A DNA stretch of 64,000 nt from Paenibacillus sp. FSL H8-0537 (lineage in GTDB: Bacteria; Bacillota; Bacilli; Paenibacillales; Paenibacillaceae), in NCBI RefSeq assembly GCF_038051995.1, contig NZ_CP150290.1:1351501-1415500 (forward strand), read 5' to 3'. Positions 17,289-27,308 of the stretch are shown piece after piece (position 1 is the first letter of the stretch; each line of letters opens with the position of its first letter). Made by a program: the position numbers and the translations under genes. A model generated the notes under the pieces. The model did no database searches. It was not told where the DNA came from and saw only the letters and a list, made by a program, of their open reading frames with translations.

Positions 17289-19601
17289 TTGTTTAACGGT
17301 ATGGCGCAAATAATTGCCCGGTGTACACCCATGCCGTTCCTTAAATTTCTTAATAAAATAAGCCGCAGTCCTATAGCCGACTGTACTGGCAATTTGCTCA
17401 ACAGACATATTATTGTTCACGATTAAAGCGGTCGCTTTTTCCATTCGCTGGCTGGTGACATAGTCGGTATAGGTGATGCCGCTCTCTTCCTTAAAGAGCT
17501 TGCTCAAATACTTGGGACTAATAAACACCTGGGCAGCCACCGTCTCAAGCGACAGATCCTCCGATAAATGGTTGCGAATATATTGCTTGGCAGCGTCAAT
17601 GCTGGAGACAGCTCGATCGTTATTCCGTTTCTCCATTTGCTCAAGGCATGCCGATAAGGAGCTAACCAGCCATTCCTGAAAATGATAGATATTACGTGTC
17701 TCGTTAAACTGATTGTATAAATCCAAATGGCCTTGCTCGTGCTGCTGGTATCGAACGTTTTTCAAATAATCGGAGTAGACGTATACGGTGTTCGCCAAAA
17801 CAAAGCGGCAATAATCGGCAGAGTACATGCCTTCCCGCATCGTCACCACCAATTGCTCTACCGCTGCCGCAATTTCGTGGGCTTGACGGGCATGCAATTT
17901 ATCTCTGAACCTCATAAGCATCGCTTGCGGGATTTCTTCAAGGCTATGCTCGCGATCCAGTAGAGTACGATCGTTCAAAATGGATCTATCCGGCAGGAAA
18001 TAGCCGTATTTTATTAAGTTTTGGGCTTCCATATAGCTTTGGTGAACCTCGATAATATCCTGTACCCAGCACCCCTGTGAAATTTGAAAATCCAGCTGAA
18101 ACTGCTGCTTGGCTTCCGCTAATACAAAACGGGACAGCTGCTCTAAAAATTCGTCGCAGGTTTCGCTCGCGCAAACAAGGATAACGATCGTCTTGTCCGG
18201 CAGCTCCTCGGCAATGATATGCGCCTCCGGCACAGAAGCCCCCTCCAACTGGCTGATCATTCGGTACACGACATACTGCATTTCTCTGGAGCTTAAATGG
18301 GCATAGGCTTGGCCCGAATTTACAATCATGCTGCAATAATGACTGTAGGCCTGAGAGATGCCGAGAAAGGGGAGCTCTTCCGCCAATTTTTCTCTTGTAT
18401 TGCTATTGTGGAGCAGGTTCAGCAATACATTATGCCTAATAACCGAGCTATTGGCCTGAAGCGTCTCTTCCAGATTGCTGACCTTATCGTTCAGCCTAAT
18501 GAAAGCGGTATCAATAAACTTGAATTCATTCGTCACATTTTCAGGCGCATGCCCGGATAAGTCCTTTATTCTTCCCGCCAATCGCTTAATTGGGCTGTAA
18601 CTTACTCTCGCAAAAATCCCGGATAATACGATTCCTATCAATAGAGCAGCTACACAGATAACAAGTACAAGCTTTTGCACGAAAATCAACTTTTGATAGA
18701 AGAAGCTGGCAGGCATGGCGCTGTACATTTTCCAGCCGGTCGATGGCAGCGTTTGGTAGGAAACCGCATAAGGGGCATCATTAATCGTGTCTTTAAAGCG
18801 GCCAGACTCCGCCTGGGACAGCAAGGTTTCGGTGATGCTGGAGTCGGGAGCGTTGTGCAAACCTAGGCCTTCTTCGTCTGAACCCGTGATCAGGCTCCCG
18901 GAACGATCTAATATAAACGTGCTTTCATATTGCGCGGGCATCATATTCCGAATAACCCCGCTAATCGCACTTTCCTTCAAGTCAATCGCAATGATCAGAT
19001 CACTGTTTTCGCCAGAGGCTTGAAAGGGATAGCTATGCGTGTAGGTGATCAAGGCTTCTTTTTTGCTATTCGGCAGGCTGGAATAAATATCTTGTGGTAT
19101 CAATCGGGTTGTTGTCCAGAGCTGGTTTTGCTTATTGCCTCGCATCCCATTCATCCAATCGGCAAAAAATACGGCGCTGCTGCCTTGGTTGGCATTGAAT
19201 TTCAGCCCATAATTGGAGGAGAGCATGACATTTTGCTCCGGATAGTATAAATGCGCCGCATAGATGAGGTCTGAATGGGCAGCCACTTGTGACTGGAGCA
19301 ATTCCTGCAGATCAATGGCTTTGCTAAGGTTGTTTTTATAGGAGGAATCGGCAAATAAACGAATATCTGCGGTTTTATCGAGAGATAGATTCAGATAGAT
19401 TTGCTGTACGCTCTGAAGCACCGTGGCTTCAATCGTTTGGGCTGTGTTGTCTATAATCAGCTGATTTTTAGAGTGCAGCTCCTCTTCATAGCTTTTTGAG
19501 AAATAAATATAGAAGACGGAGCAGAGCAAGAGAACAATAACCAGCACGATGGAAATATAAGATACAGCCAGATTAGCAAATACAGAGTTCCACTTTTTCA
19601 C
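17283..19601 (-). CDS. Transmembrane AraC-family regulator (YesS-like)
   Basis: 772 residues: TM1 about 12-34; an extracellular Cache-like sensor about 40-295 (TTRLIPQDIYSSLPNSKKEALITYTHSYPF); TM2 about 303-325; a helical segment; and a C-terminal AraC double helix-turn-helix about 670-765 (FISPKYLSKLFKEESG and VEQIASTVGYRTAAYFIKKFKERHG). Such one-component regulators sense a sugar outside and activate adjacent transport genes. It lies directly upstream of the binding-protein gene (182 bases), which it probably regulates. It is divergent from the phosphatase gene at 19899. Confidence 0.92.
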   Translation of the reverse strand: MKKWNSVFANLAVSYISIVLVIVLLLCSVFYIYFSKSYEEELHSKNQLIIDNTAQTIEATVLQSVQQIYLNLSLDKTADIRLFADSSYKNNLSKAIDLQELLQSQVAAHSDLIYAAHLYYPEQNVMLSSNYGLKFNANQGSSAVFFADWMNGMRGNKQNQLWTTTRLIPQDIYSSLPNSKKEALITYTHSYPFQASGENSDLIIAIDLKESAISGVIRNMMPAQYESTFILDRSGSLITGSDEEGLGLHNAPDSSITETLLSQAESGRFKDTINDAPYAVSYQTLPSTGWKMYSAMPASFFYQKLIFVQKLVLVICVAALLIGIVLSGIFARVSYSPIKRLAGRIKDLSGHAPENVTNEFKFIDTAFIRLNDKVSNLEETLQANSSVIRHNVLLNLLHNSNTREKLAEELPFLGISQAYSHYCSMIVNSGQAYAHLSSREMQYVVYRMISQLEGASVPEAHIIAEELPDKTIVILVCASETCDEFLEQLSRFVLAEAKQQFQLDFQISQGCWVQDIIEVHQSYMEAQNLIKYGYFLPDRSILNDRTLLDREHSLEEIPQAMLMRFRDKLHARQAHEIAAAVEQLVVTMREGMYSADYCRFVLANTVYVYSDYLKNVRYQQHEQGHLDLYNQFNETRNIYHFQEWLVSSLSACLEQMEKRNNDRAVSSIDAAKQYIRNHLSEDLSLETVAAQVFISPKYLSKLFKEESGITYTDYVTSQRMEKATALIVNNNMSVEQIASTVGYRTAAYFIKKFKERHGCTPGNYLRHTVKQA

Positions 19602-19898
19602 GGTCTACGCCTCCTCACCGTCTCGATTATACACCACCGGATGGACGGACTTATACCCATTAATCAAATCTTAACACTATTCGGCTTGAGGAAGATATGC
19701 AGCAAAAGACTCTATAGCATAGAACCTATTTCTCATCCTTTCTCCAGCCAGAACAGGGGGAAAAGCAGGAATGAGAGAGGATAGGATACGATTTTTATAC
19801 ATTTCAGAAATTGTTATATTGAGGAGCAGCAGGGCCAAATGTTACGCTCGAAATCGATTCGGAAAACAAAATAACGAAACGATGGGAGTAGACTCAAC
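19602..19898. other. Divergent intergenic region
   Basis: 297 bases between the AraC-type gene and the surface phosphatase gene. It must hold both promoters. No hexamer pair is convincing by eye; the stretch before 19899 ends in GATGGGAG, a usable ribosome site. Confidence 0.4.
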
Positions 19899-22800
19899 TT
19901 GAAAAAGAATTCTACCAAAAAGGTCGTATCTGTTGCATTGGGCCTCTTACTGCTTTCCAATTCCGTAGTGGGGAATGCTGCAACCGCAGCATCAAACGGA
20001 GCTTCAATTGAACTGCCGCCGACTCCGGCATGGGGACATTTTGTAGACAGCTACAAAAACAATGTTCCTGTCAATCAGTCTGTATATGCCAACCCGGTCA
20101 TTGGCGTATTGTCAGGGTTTCAGGAGCTCTGGGAGCCTGGGACTTCATGGGACAATGGCACAAAGCGCAACAGCAGCGTACTGGACTACAACATTCAATA
20201 TGTAGCGAACATTGCTGCTACGCGTACAGCGGAGGATGAAAAGCTCGCTTATTACGTTGATCGAACGAATCAATCGTATGGAGCGACTGAAGGTCTTGGT
20301 GCTCTGACTGATGTGTATCGAGCCAAATCGGGAACCTTTACGACCATTACGAGTATTCCGAGCGATGCTACCACAGTTAAATACAACGATGGCAATGACT
20401 CCAACAAAGCGGGAGATTCCAATTCCGAGCTTGGCAAAATGGTGGATTTGATTGGAGCCCTGCGCGGCAACTCCGCCTCCGGCAACCCTGCTAAAAGCTT
20501 CTACAGCTATATGCGTCCTTACCGCTGGGCAAATGACATTACGATGATTGTTCCTACGCTAGTACCTGCAAGGAGTGCAACGCCAGCTACGGACGGCGGC
20601 TTCCCGAGCGGTCACACGAATGCTTCTTATCTGGCTTCTTATGCTCTTGCCTATGCGGTGCCTGAACGGTTCCAAGAGCTGCTGACCCGCGCCTCGGAGA
20701 TGGAGAACAGCCGAATTATTGCAGGCATGCATTCTCCGCTTGATGTTATTGGCGGACGTGTTATGGCAACGGCGCTAGCGGCGGCTGCCTTGTCTGACCC
20801 AGACCATGCGGCACTCAAGCAGGGTGCTTATGATCAAGCGCATGCCCTTCTATTGACGGAAACAGGAACAGCGGAAGACCGTTTTACGGATTATGAGAAA
20901 AATAAAGCGCAATTTACCGAGCGTTTGACCTACGGCTTCGATCAGATCCATTCGACAACCGAGCCGATGGTTGTGCCTAAAGGGGCAGAAGTGCTGATGG
21001 AAACGCGCCAGCCTTATTTGACGGATGAACAGCGCCGTGCCGTTTTGGCGACTACAGGCATTTCTTCTGGCTATCCGGTGCTGGATGATCCGGAAGGCTG
21101 GGGACGTCTTAATCTTTTTGTCGCAGCAGATGGCTATGGCGCATTTGACGGTGATGTAACGGTGACGATGGATGCCAGCAAGGGCGGCTTCCATGCAGCG
21201 GACAGCTGGAAGAATGACATTGCTGGTGCTGGCAAGCTGACGAAGGAAGGAAGCGGCGCCTTGAAGCTTCTCGGTACCAACACGTATTCCGGAGGTACTC
21301 AGATTAATGCGGGTAAGCTGGAGAGCGGTTCGGCAACAGCTCTTGGAAACGGCGATGTCGTGAATAACGGCGGAACGCTTACGGAGAATGTAGCTGGAAA
21401 AATGACGATTGGCGGAAATTTCACGCAAGCTGCGAGCGGTACGCTTGAGCTTAACGTTGCGAGCGCTAGTGATGTGCTTGAAATTAAAGGCGCGGTAAAA
21501 ACAAACGGGAAATTGCAGGTGAATTTTCCAAGCAGCTACGTGCCAAGCAATGGCTCAGTCACACTTGTGAGCTACGGTGCTAATCAGCAAAACGGACAGT
21601 TCACATCGGTCGAAATCAGCGGGGTGCCGAGCCAGTATAATGCTCAGGTCGTTTATCAAGCCGATAAAATCTCGCTGGAAATTACGAATAAATCGAGTTC
21701 GGGAGGCTCTGGTGGTTCTGGAGGCTCGGGTAATTCGTCAACGCCTTCACCAACACCTGCTCCAACGCCTACTCCAGCTAACCCTGTAGATCAGAATTCT
21801 GGTGTAACGGTGACAGCAAAGGCAGACGCTAATGGAAATGCAGAGGCTGTCATTGAAGATGCTCAGATTAAAACCGTAGTGGAGCAGGCTCAGGCAAAAG
21901 AAGCGGGATCGAGAATCGTCACGCTGACCGTTGAATCGGCAGATCATGCAAAATCAGTCGGCATCTCGCTATCCAAAGCCGCTGTTGCCAATCTGTCTGC
22001 TGGCAAAGTGGATAAAGTGGTCGTGGTGACACCATTCGGCACCCTTACGATTCAATCAACTACGCTGAATGCAATTGGAAAGGCAGCAGGCAATAACATT
22101 CATGTCAAGGTCACACAAAGCGAAGCAGATACGCTTACACCGGAAGCCAAAAGTGTAGTAGGCACAAGACCAGTGCTGGATATTGCAATTGAATCCGGAA
22201 CATCGAGTCTTTCTACCTTTGGCGGCAGCAGCATTCAAATTGATATTCCTTATACACCTGCACAGGGCGAGGATACAAGCGCTATTGTTGCTTATTATAT
22301 CGATAATGACGGGAAGCCTAGCATCATGAGCAATTCCAGCTACAGCAATGGCAAGGTTACTTTCGTAACGAACCATCTCAGCCATTACGCTGTTGGCTAC
22401 AATAAGATCAGCTTTAGCGATACAAACAGCCATTGGGGAGCTTCATTCATCTCCTATTTAGCTGCCCGTGATATGATTGAAGGCAGCGGCGGCAATCAGT
22501 TTGCACCGAATAAGAACATTACGAGAGCAGAATTTGCTAAAATACTGGCTGATATTGCAGGCGCAGATGTGTCTGGAAATACGACCTCCGCATTCGGAGA
22601 TGTCAAAGCCGGAGACTGGTACCTGCCTTATGTAGCTTGGGCAGCAGAGCATGCGATTGTCCAAGGAACATCCAGCAGCACATTCAAGCCAAATGAGCCG
22701 ATTAGCCGTGAGGAAATGGCGGTTATGCTGAAGCGATTTACGGATCAGGCTGGCTTTACGCTGCCTAAGTCGGCTAGCGGAGTTGCTTTTGCTGATCAAA

Positions 22801-22961
22801 GCAGCATTAGCTCGTGGGCAACAGATGCAATCGTTTCGTTGCAGCAGGCCGAAATCATCTCTGGCAAGGGCGGCAATGCCTTTGATCCGAAAGGCGGCGC
22901 AACAAGAGCCGAAGCGGCGAAGATGCTAGCTGTGCTGCATCAAAGCATGAATAAACAATAA
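19899..22961 (+). CDS. SLH-anchored PAP2 acid phosphatase with beta-repeat
   Basis: 1020 residues from a TTG start. Signal peptide about 1-30. A class A acid phosphatase/PAP2 core about 40-320 has the full catalytic set: Lys199-x6-Arg206-Pro207, PSGH 236-239, Ser271-Arg272-x5-His278-x3-Asp282. Next, an autotransporter-associated beta-strand repeat region about 440-590 (LTKEGSGALKLLGTNTYSGG), a Gly/Ser and Pro/Thr linker about 599-630, a further beta domain, then three S-layer homology domains about 842-1018 (ITRAEFAKIL, ISREEMAVML, ATRAEAAKML). It should hydrolyse phosphomonoesters at the cell wall, held by SLH binding to pyruvylated wall polymer. The fusion is much longer than a usual 250-residue class A phosphatase. 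Confidence 0.92.
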   Translation: MKKNSTKKVVSVALGLLLLSNSVVGNAATAASNGASIELPPTPAWGHFVDSYKNNVPVNQSVYANPVIGVLSGFQELWEPGTSWDNGTKRNSSVLDYNIQYVANIAATRTAEDEKLAYYVDRTNQSYGATEGLGALTDVYRAKSGTFTTITSIPSDATTVKYNDGNDSNKAGDSNSELGKMVDLIGALRGNSASGNPAKSFYSYMRPYRWANDITMIVPTLVPARSATPATDGGFPSGHTNASYLASYALAYAVPERFQELLTRASEMENSRIIAGMHSPLDVIGGRVMATALAAAALSDPDHAALKQGAYDQAHALLLTETGTAEDRFTDYEKNKAQFTERLTYGFDQIHSTTEPMVVPKGAEVLMETRQPYLTDEQRRAVLATTGISSGYPVLDDPEGWGRLNLFVAADGYGAFDGDVTVTMDASKGGFHAADSWKNDIAGAGKLTKEGSGALKLLGTNTYSGGTQINAGKLESGSATALGNGDVVNNGGTLTENVAGKMTIGGNFTQAASGTLELNVASASDVLEIKGAVKTNGKLQVNFPSSYVPSNGSVTLVSYGANQQNGQFTSVEISGVPSQYNAQVVYQADKISLEITNKSSSGGSGGSGGSGNSSTPSPTPAPTPTPANPVDQNSGVTVTAKADANGNAEAVIEDAQIKTVVEQAQAKEAGSRIVTLTVESADHAKSVGISLSKAAVANLSAGKVDKVVVVTPFGTLTIQSTTLNAIGKAAGNNIHVKVTQSEADTLTPEAKSVVGTRPVLDIAIESGTSSLSTFGGSSIQIDIPYTPAQGEDTSAIVAYYIDNDGKPSIMSNSSYSNGKVTFVTNHLSHYAVGYNKISFSDTNSHWGASFISYLAARDMIEGSGGNQFAPNKNITRAEFAKILADIAGADVSGNTTSAFGDVKAGDWYLPYVAWAAEHAIVQGTSSSTFKPNEPISREEMAVMLKRFTDQAGFTLPKSASGVAFADQSSISSWATDAIVSLQQAEIISGKGGNAFDPKGGATRAEAAKMLAVLHQSMNKQ

Positions 22962-23051
22962 TTTCGGCAAATATTCGAAAAAATAAGCTTTAAAGTGTGA
23001 GATTCAAGGGAACAGAAACCAGAAACCAGAAACCAGAAAACATGGAACAGT

Positions 23052-23082
23052 GAGAACTCGAAATTGGGGTTCTCTTTTTTTC
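23052..23082 (+). terminator. Terminator of the SLH phosphatase gene
   Basis: GAGAAC (23052-23057) pairs with GTTCTC (23069-23074), followed by seven T. Just before it, AGAAACC is tandemly repeated three times (about 23013-23036). Confidence 0.85.
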
Positions 23083-23202
23083 GTTTGACACAAGCGATTT
23101 AGCTTGGTCTATCGAATATAACACCAGTGATGAATCATGCTTGAAGCTGCTTAGACGAGGAGGCTCTACCCCAACTCCAAGCTTTGCTTGAAAATGGCTG
23201 CT

Positions 23203-23395
23203 GATAGCCGTGTCCTAGCGGACTGCACAGACCTTATTTTTTGAATTGAGATCATATATTCCTATTGGCGGACTGTGGGGCCGCTATCATCCGATTTCTG
23301 GTGGCATTTCACGGTTTTTGGAGACAATAGCGGCTTCTGAGTCCGCGAACCGAATAAAAAGGGGAAATGTTCAGTTTTAACGGCCTCTCTGTCCT
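23203..23395 (+). repeat. Dispersed intergenic repeat, family 2 copy C (diverged)
   Basis: Contains the shared core AATAGCGGCTTCTGAGTCCGC (23326-23346), its inverted partner GCGGACTGTGGGGCCGCTAT (23268-23287), and weaker outer modules near 23203 and 23379. More diverged than copies A and B. Confidence 0.65.
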
Positions 23396-23740
23396 CTCAC
23401 CCTCCCATCTCCTTTAGACAAGACTGACAGTAAGTTAGTCAGTCAGGACTCCAGTTCGATGGCTGCTCTTTCTTCCATTCTCTAGTTCAACTTATATTCA
23501 CGATATCCTTTGAGCTTACGAAAGGAGAGGGGGCAAGGGAGTATCTTCTAACGTCAGGAAAAGACGGTTATTTAATGGAAATACTCTGTTTTTTTCCTAG
23601 TTTCGCCAAATAGGAATCTATATACTAAAAAGGGATTTACTGCGCTAATCAGGTGCTGCGAAAAGGAGGAAGACGGGTTTAACCTTAATTTTTGTAAGCG
23701 CAACCAACTGATCTTCAAATCGAAAGGATGCGATTGATTC
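23396..23740. promoter_or_regulatory. Upstream region of the rhamnogalacturonan lyase gene
   Basis: No gene. An inverted repeat TTCCTA (23594-23599)/TAGGAA (23611-23616) precedes a -10-like TATACT (23621-23626), making a candidate operator, but no good -35 is visible. A second small inverted repeat GACTGAC/GTCAGTC lies at 23422-23444. Confidence 0.35.
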
Positions 23741-26464
23741 ATGTTCAGCAACCACTCCAACTGGCTTAAAAGGACGGCTGCCACGCTAACGGGGCTTACG
23801 CTGCTATGCGGCAGCGCCGCAGGCGCAGCTGCTGCGGAAACGGCAGCTTCAGGGCAAGCAGGGACAGCTATGAGCAAAGTACAGCTGGAATATTTGGATA
23901 GAGGACTTGTAGCGGTAGCTTCTTCGGAAAACGTATTTCTCAGCTGGCGGCTGCTAGGCAATGAGGTGACGGGCTATTCCGAGGGTGGAATGACCGGAGC
24001 GAATTTCAATGTTTATCGGGATGGTGCGCTCATTGCAACGGTGACGGACAGCACGAACTACTCGGACCCGCAGGGCAGCACTTCATCGCGTTATCAGGTA
24101 GCGGCTGTGGTGAATGGGGAAGAGCTGGCACGCAGCAGTGAAGCTATACCGTGGGGAAATGGTTATTATGATTTGCCGCTTAATAAACCGGCAGATGGGG
24201 TTACCCCTGTGGGTGAGGCTTTCACATATTCGGCTGCCGACATGAGCGTCGGCGATGTGGATGGCGACGGGCAATTTGAATATATCGTCAAATGGGACCC
24301 GTCGAACGCCAAGGATGTGTCGCAGAAGGGCTACACCGGCGAGGTTATTATTGATGCCTACGAGCTTGATGGCACGCAGCTGTATCGCATTGAGCTAGGG
24401 CCGAACATTCGCGCAGGAGCGCATTATACCGAATTTATGGTGTATGACTTTGACGGTGACGGCAAGGCGGAAATGATGTTCAAGACAGCGCCGGGCACCA
24501 AAATAACGAAATACGACAGCAGCGGAGGAATCGCTTCCGAAAATTATATTACGATGCCGCAAGAGGATATCGCAGCAGGCTACAGCAATAACGACGATTA
24601 TCGCGTGAGCAAGCAGGGCTATTACGAGCATGTCGTAAATATGTTCATGAAATGGGCCGAGCATGAGGAGGTCGTAAACGGTAATTGGCCGGCAACGCTG
24701 GAAGAAAGCTTCGGTATTGCGCCGAAATATGCCTATCCCCTGTCCCGCGAGGATGCGGAAGAACTGACGGATTATTTTATGGATGTATATGCGCCGGCGC
24801 GCAGCGGCAACAACAAGCTGCGTGATTTTGAAGGCTTTATTTTGAGCGGGCCAGAATATTTGACCGTGTTTGAAGGAGCGACAGGCAAGGAGCTGGAGAC
24901 GATCCCCTACAAGCCGGGCCGGCATGACGATGGCCTCATGTGGGGCGACTATGCGATGGGCCGGATTGAGCCGGGCAACCGTGTAGACCGTTTTCTTGCA
25001 GGCGTAGCTTATTTGGATGGCACGAAGCCTTATGCCGTATTTGCCCGCGGCTACTATACGCGCTCGACGCTCGTTTCCTATGAATGGGACGGCAAGCATT
25101 TGCGTGAGCACTGGTTTGTCGACAGCGGCTGGGTGCCGATGACGAATCCTTTCAACGATGGGCCGCATGGCAGACCGGGACTGAATCTGGCCTTTGCAAC
25201 GCTTACGACGCAGGGCGCGCATTCGCTAAGCACGGCGGATGTGGATGGCGATGGCAAGCAGGAAATTATTTATGGCTCCTCGACAATTGACCATGACGGT
25301 ACACTGCTCTACAGCTCGGGCGATATTTTGCCGCCGGGCAGCGCAAATCCGGGGACGTATGCAGGTCTTGGACATGGCGATGCGCTTCATGTCGCAGATA
25401 TTGATCCTGACCGTCCGGGCTTAGAAATTTTTATGGTGCATGAGGGTGGACCGTATGCCCCTTATGGCTACTCGCTGCGCGATGCTGCGACAGGCGAAGT
25501 CATTTATGGCGGCTACACCGGCAAGGATACCGGACGCGGCATGGTAGGCGATATCGACCCGAATCACAGAGGGCTGGAGACATGGGCGGTTGGCACATGG
25601 ACAGCAAGCGGAACGCAGATCAGCACCACCTCGCCGGGAACGAACATGAACATCAAATGGGCGGGCAATATGACGACGCAAATTGTGAATGGCTCCTTGG
25701 AAAACACGCCGACGATTGATGATTGGAAGCGTGGCAGATTGCTAACGGCAGATGGAACCCGCACGAATAACCATACGAAGGGAACGCCTTCGCTCGTAGC
25801 GGATATTTTCGGAGACTGGCGGGAGGAAATGCTTGTGCGCACCGTGGACAGCTCGGCTATCCGCATCTATACGAGCACGGAGCTGACAGATCGCAAGCTG
25901 TATACGCTGATGCATGATCCGCAGTACCGTACAGGCGTAGCTTGGCAAAATACGACGTATAACCAGCCAACGTACACAAGCTTCTATTTTGCATCGGACA
26001 CGAATTTTGCAGGTGTGCCGATTCCGAATTATTGGACACCCGTTGTGGATGATCGAAGCTCCATCGGCGCAACGCTCATTGGACCTCATGCAATGGCGAA
26101 GGGACAAAGCTTCGATGTCGTTTATGCCCTGCAAAATGTGCCAAGAGGCATTGCGGAGCAAAGCATTCGAATCGAATATGATCCGAATGTATTAGAGCTC
26201 GTAAGAACCCCGGAATCGCTTGATACAGGCAGATTTGTGATCAATGAGCATGCGGACGCTGCAGGCGTTATCAGCTTGAAGGGCAGTCATGTCGGCGACG
26301 GACTGAATAATCCGCTGGGCAATTTGTTGAAGCTGACCTTCCGCATTAAAGCGGGTGCGCCAGCTGATGTGACCGCGCTTGCGGTAACCAAGCTGATCGG
26401 CACGGACGGAGCAGGCGTGAATACGCAGCTTGCCGGCGATGTGCTGAATATTAAAGTTCACTAA
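23741..26464 (+). CDS. Secreted PL11 rhamnogalacturonan lyase with cohesin-like C-terminus
   Basis: 907 residues. Signal peptide about 1-32 ending AAGAAAAE; a short fibronectin-like domain about 48-140; the PL11 beta-propeller about 160-775 with repeated calcium loops (DVDGDGQFE, DFDGDGKAEM, DVDGDGKQE) as in B. subtilis YesW/YesX; and a cohesin-type beta-sandwich about 780-907 (GQSFDVVYAL, IRIEYDPNVLEL, LLKLTFRIKAGA). It cleaves the rhamnose-galacturonate backbone of pectin by beta-elimination outside the cell. YesW is about 620 residues, so the tail is an addition. Start at 23741: AAAGGA is 12 bases upstream, slightly far. Endo and exo modes cannot be told apart here. Confidence 0.93.
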   Translation: MFSNHSNWLKRTAATLTGLTLLCGSAAGAAAAETAASGQAGTAMSKVQLEYLDRGLVAVASSENVFLSWRLLGNEVTGYSEGGMTGANFNVYRDGALIATVTDSTNYSDPQGSTSSRYQVAAVVNGEELARSSEAIPWGNGYYDLPLNKPADGVTPVGEAFTYSAADMSVGDVDGDGQFEYIVKWDPSNAKDVSQKGYTGEVIIDAYELDGTQLYRIELGPNIRAGAHYTEFMVYDFDGDGKAEMMFKTAPGTKITKYDSSGGIASENYITMPQEDIAAGYSNNDDYRVSKQGYYEHVVNMFMKWAEHEEVVNGNWPATLEESFGIAPKYAYPLSREDAEELTDYFMDVYAPARSGNNKLRDFEGFILSGPEYLTVFEGATGKELETIPYKPGRHDDGLMWGDYAMGRIEPGNRVDRFLAGVAYLDGTKPYAVFARGYYTRSTLVSYEWDGKHLREHWFVDSGWVPMTNPFNDGPHGRPGLNLAFATLTTQGAHSLSTADVDGDGKQEIIYGSSTIDHDGTLLYSSGDILPPGSANPGTYAGLGHGDALHVADIDPDRPGLEIFMVHEGGPYAPYGYSLRDAATGEVIYGGYTGKDTGRGMVGDIDPNHRGLETWAVGTWTASGTQISTTSPGTNMNIKWAGNMTTQIVNGSLENTPTIDDWKRGRLLTADGTRTNNHTKGTPSLVADIFGDWREEMLVRTVDSSAIRIYTSTELTDRKLYTLMHDPQYRTGVAWQNTTYNQPTYTSFYFASDTNFAGVPIPNYWTPVVDDRSSIGATLIGPHAMAKGQSFDVVYALQNVPRGIAEQSIRIEYDPNVLELVRTPESLDTGRFVINEHADAAGVISLKGSHVGDGLNNPLGNLLKLTFRIKAGAPADVTALAVTKLIGTDGAGVNTQLAGDVLNIKVH

Positions 26465-26501
26465 CGGGAGCGCTTGGACATTAACGTTTCCAGTTATCCG
26501 T

Positions 26502-26547
26502 ACAACCTTCAAGGCCGCAAGCTCATGCGGCTTTGGAGGTTGTTTTC
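26502..26547 (+). terminator. Terminator of the PL11 lyase gene
   Basis: ACAACCTTCAAGGCCGCA pairs with TGCGGCTTTGGAGGTTGT around a 6-base loop, then TTTT. Confidence 0.92.
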
Positions 26548-26696
26548 GTAGGGAATACCCTTCGAAAAAAGAGGTATTTAAGGGCTGTTTTTGACCAGTT
26601 GGCTAGAAAATGGTTTATAGTAGAGAGGCAGAGTTGATAGGTGTTCATTCGTTCATGTTTGCGGGTAATTAGCATTAGAGTGTGGGGGCGAGTCAT

Positions 26697-27302
26697 ATGC
26701 GTAAATTAGTATTTTTTCTAGGCGGGGCGGGAGCGGGCAAGACGACGCTGGCCAAGGCGCTCGCACGGCGCAAGGGCGCTGCGATTTTTGATATGGATAC
26801 GCTGCTTCGTCCGGCTGCCGAAGCGATTATGACGGCATCGGGGCTCGATCCGAAGGATCGCGATTCGGAGCTGTATAAGGTGCGCTGCCGCGATCTCGGC
26901 TACCGGATTACGATGGATGCGGCTTTGGAAAATGTAGCGATTGGCACGGACGCGCTCGTCATCGGTCCTTTCACGAAGGAAACCGCTGATCCGCTGTGGA
27001 TTGAGCAGGAGCTGTCGGCTATCGGTGCAAGCCTGCGTGATGTGGCTGTGCGGGTCGTTCTTGTCTCCTTGCGGGATCAGGAGCTGCATCGCAGCCGGAT
27101 AGAGGAACGGGGCCTAGAGCTTGATGAATGGAAGCTTGGCAATTGGGAAGCCTTCAGCCGCTCACTGGGGCCGCGCAAGCTGAACTGGCCGATTTCAGCG
27201 TCTTCGGTGCTTGATTTTGATAATTCAGGCGAGCTGAATGAGGCAAAGCTGTTGCTGCTGGAGCACTTCGTATATGGTGATGACATCGTAGAAGGGGAGT
27301 GA
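26697..27302 (+). CDS. P-loop kinase/ATPase of unknown substrate
   Basis: 201 residues from the ATG at 26697 (GGGGGCG upstream; the in-frame GTG at 26682 would overlap that site). Walker A GGAGAGKTT at about residues 9-17, DMDTLLRP as the second-strand Asp motif, and an Arg-rich lid (LRDQELHRSRIEERG) give the adenylate/shikimate/polynucleotide kinase-like fold. It is not a full Pnkp kinase. It lies with the tubby-like gene (6-base gap) one terminator before hen1-pnkp, so a role in nucleic-acid or nucleotide phosphorylation is plausible but inferred. Confidence 0.75.
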   Translation: MRKLVFFLGGAGAGKTTLAKALARRKGAAIFDMDTLLRPAAEAIMTASGLDPKDRDSELYKVRCRDLGYRITMDAALENVAIGTDALVIGPFTKETADPLWIEQELSAIGASLRDVAVRVVLVSLRDQELHRSRIEERGLELDEWKLGNWEAFSRSLGPRKLNWPISASSVLDFDNSGELNEAKLLLLEHFVYGDDIVEGE

Positions 27303-27308
27303 GGCTGC

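Noticed and set aside
24395..25222. 275-codon minus-strand frame inside the PL11 lyase
   Set aside because: Arg/His-rich antisense shadow of a conserved enzyme.
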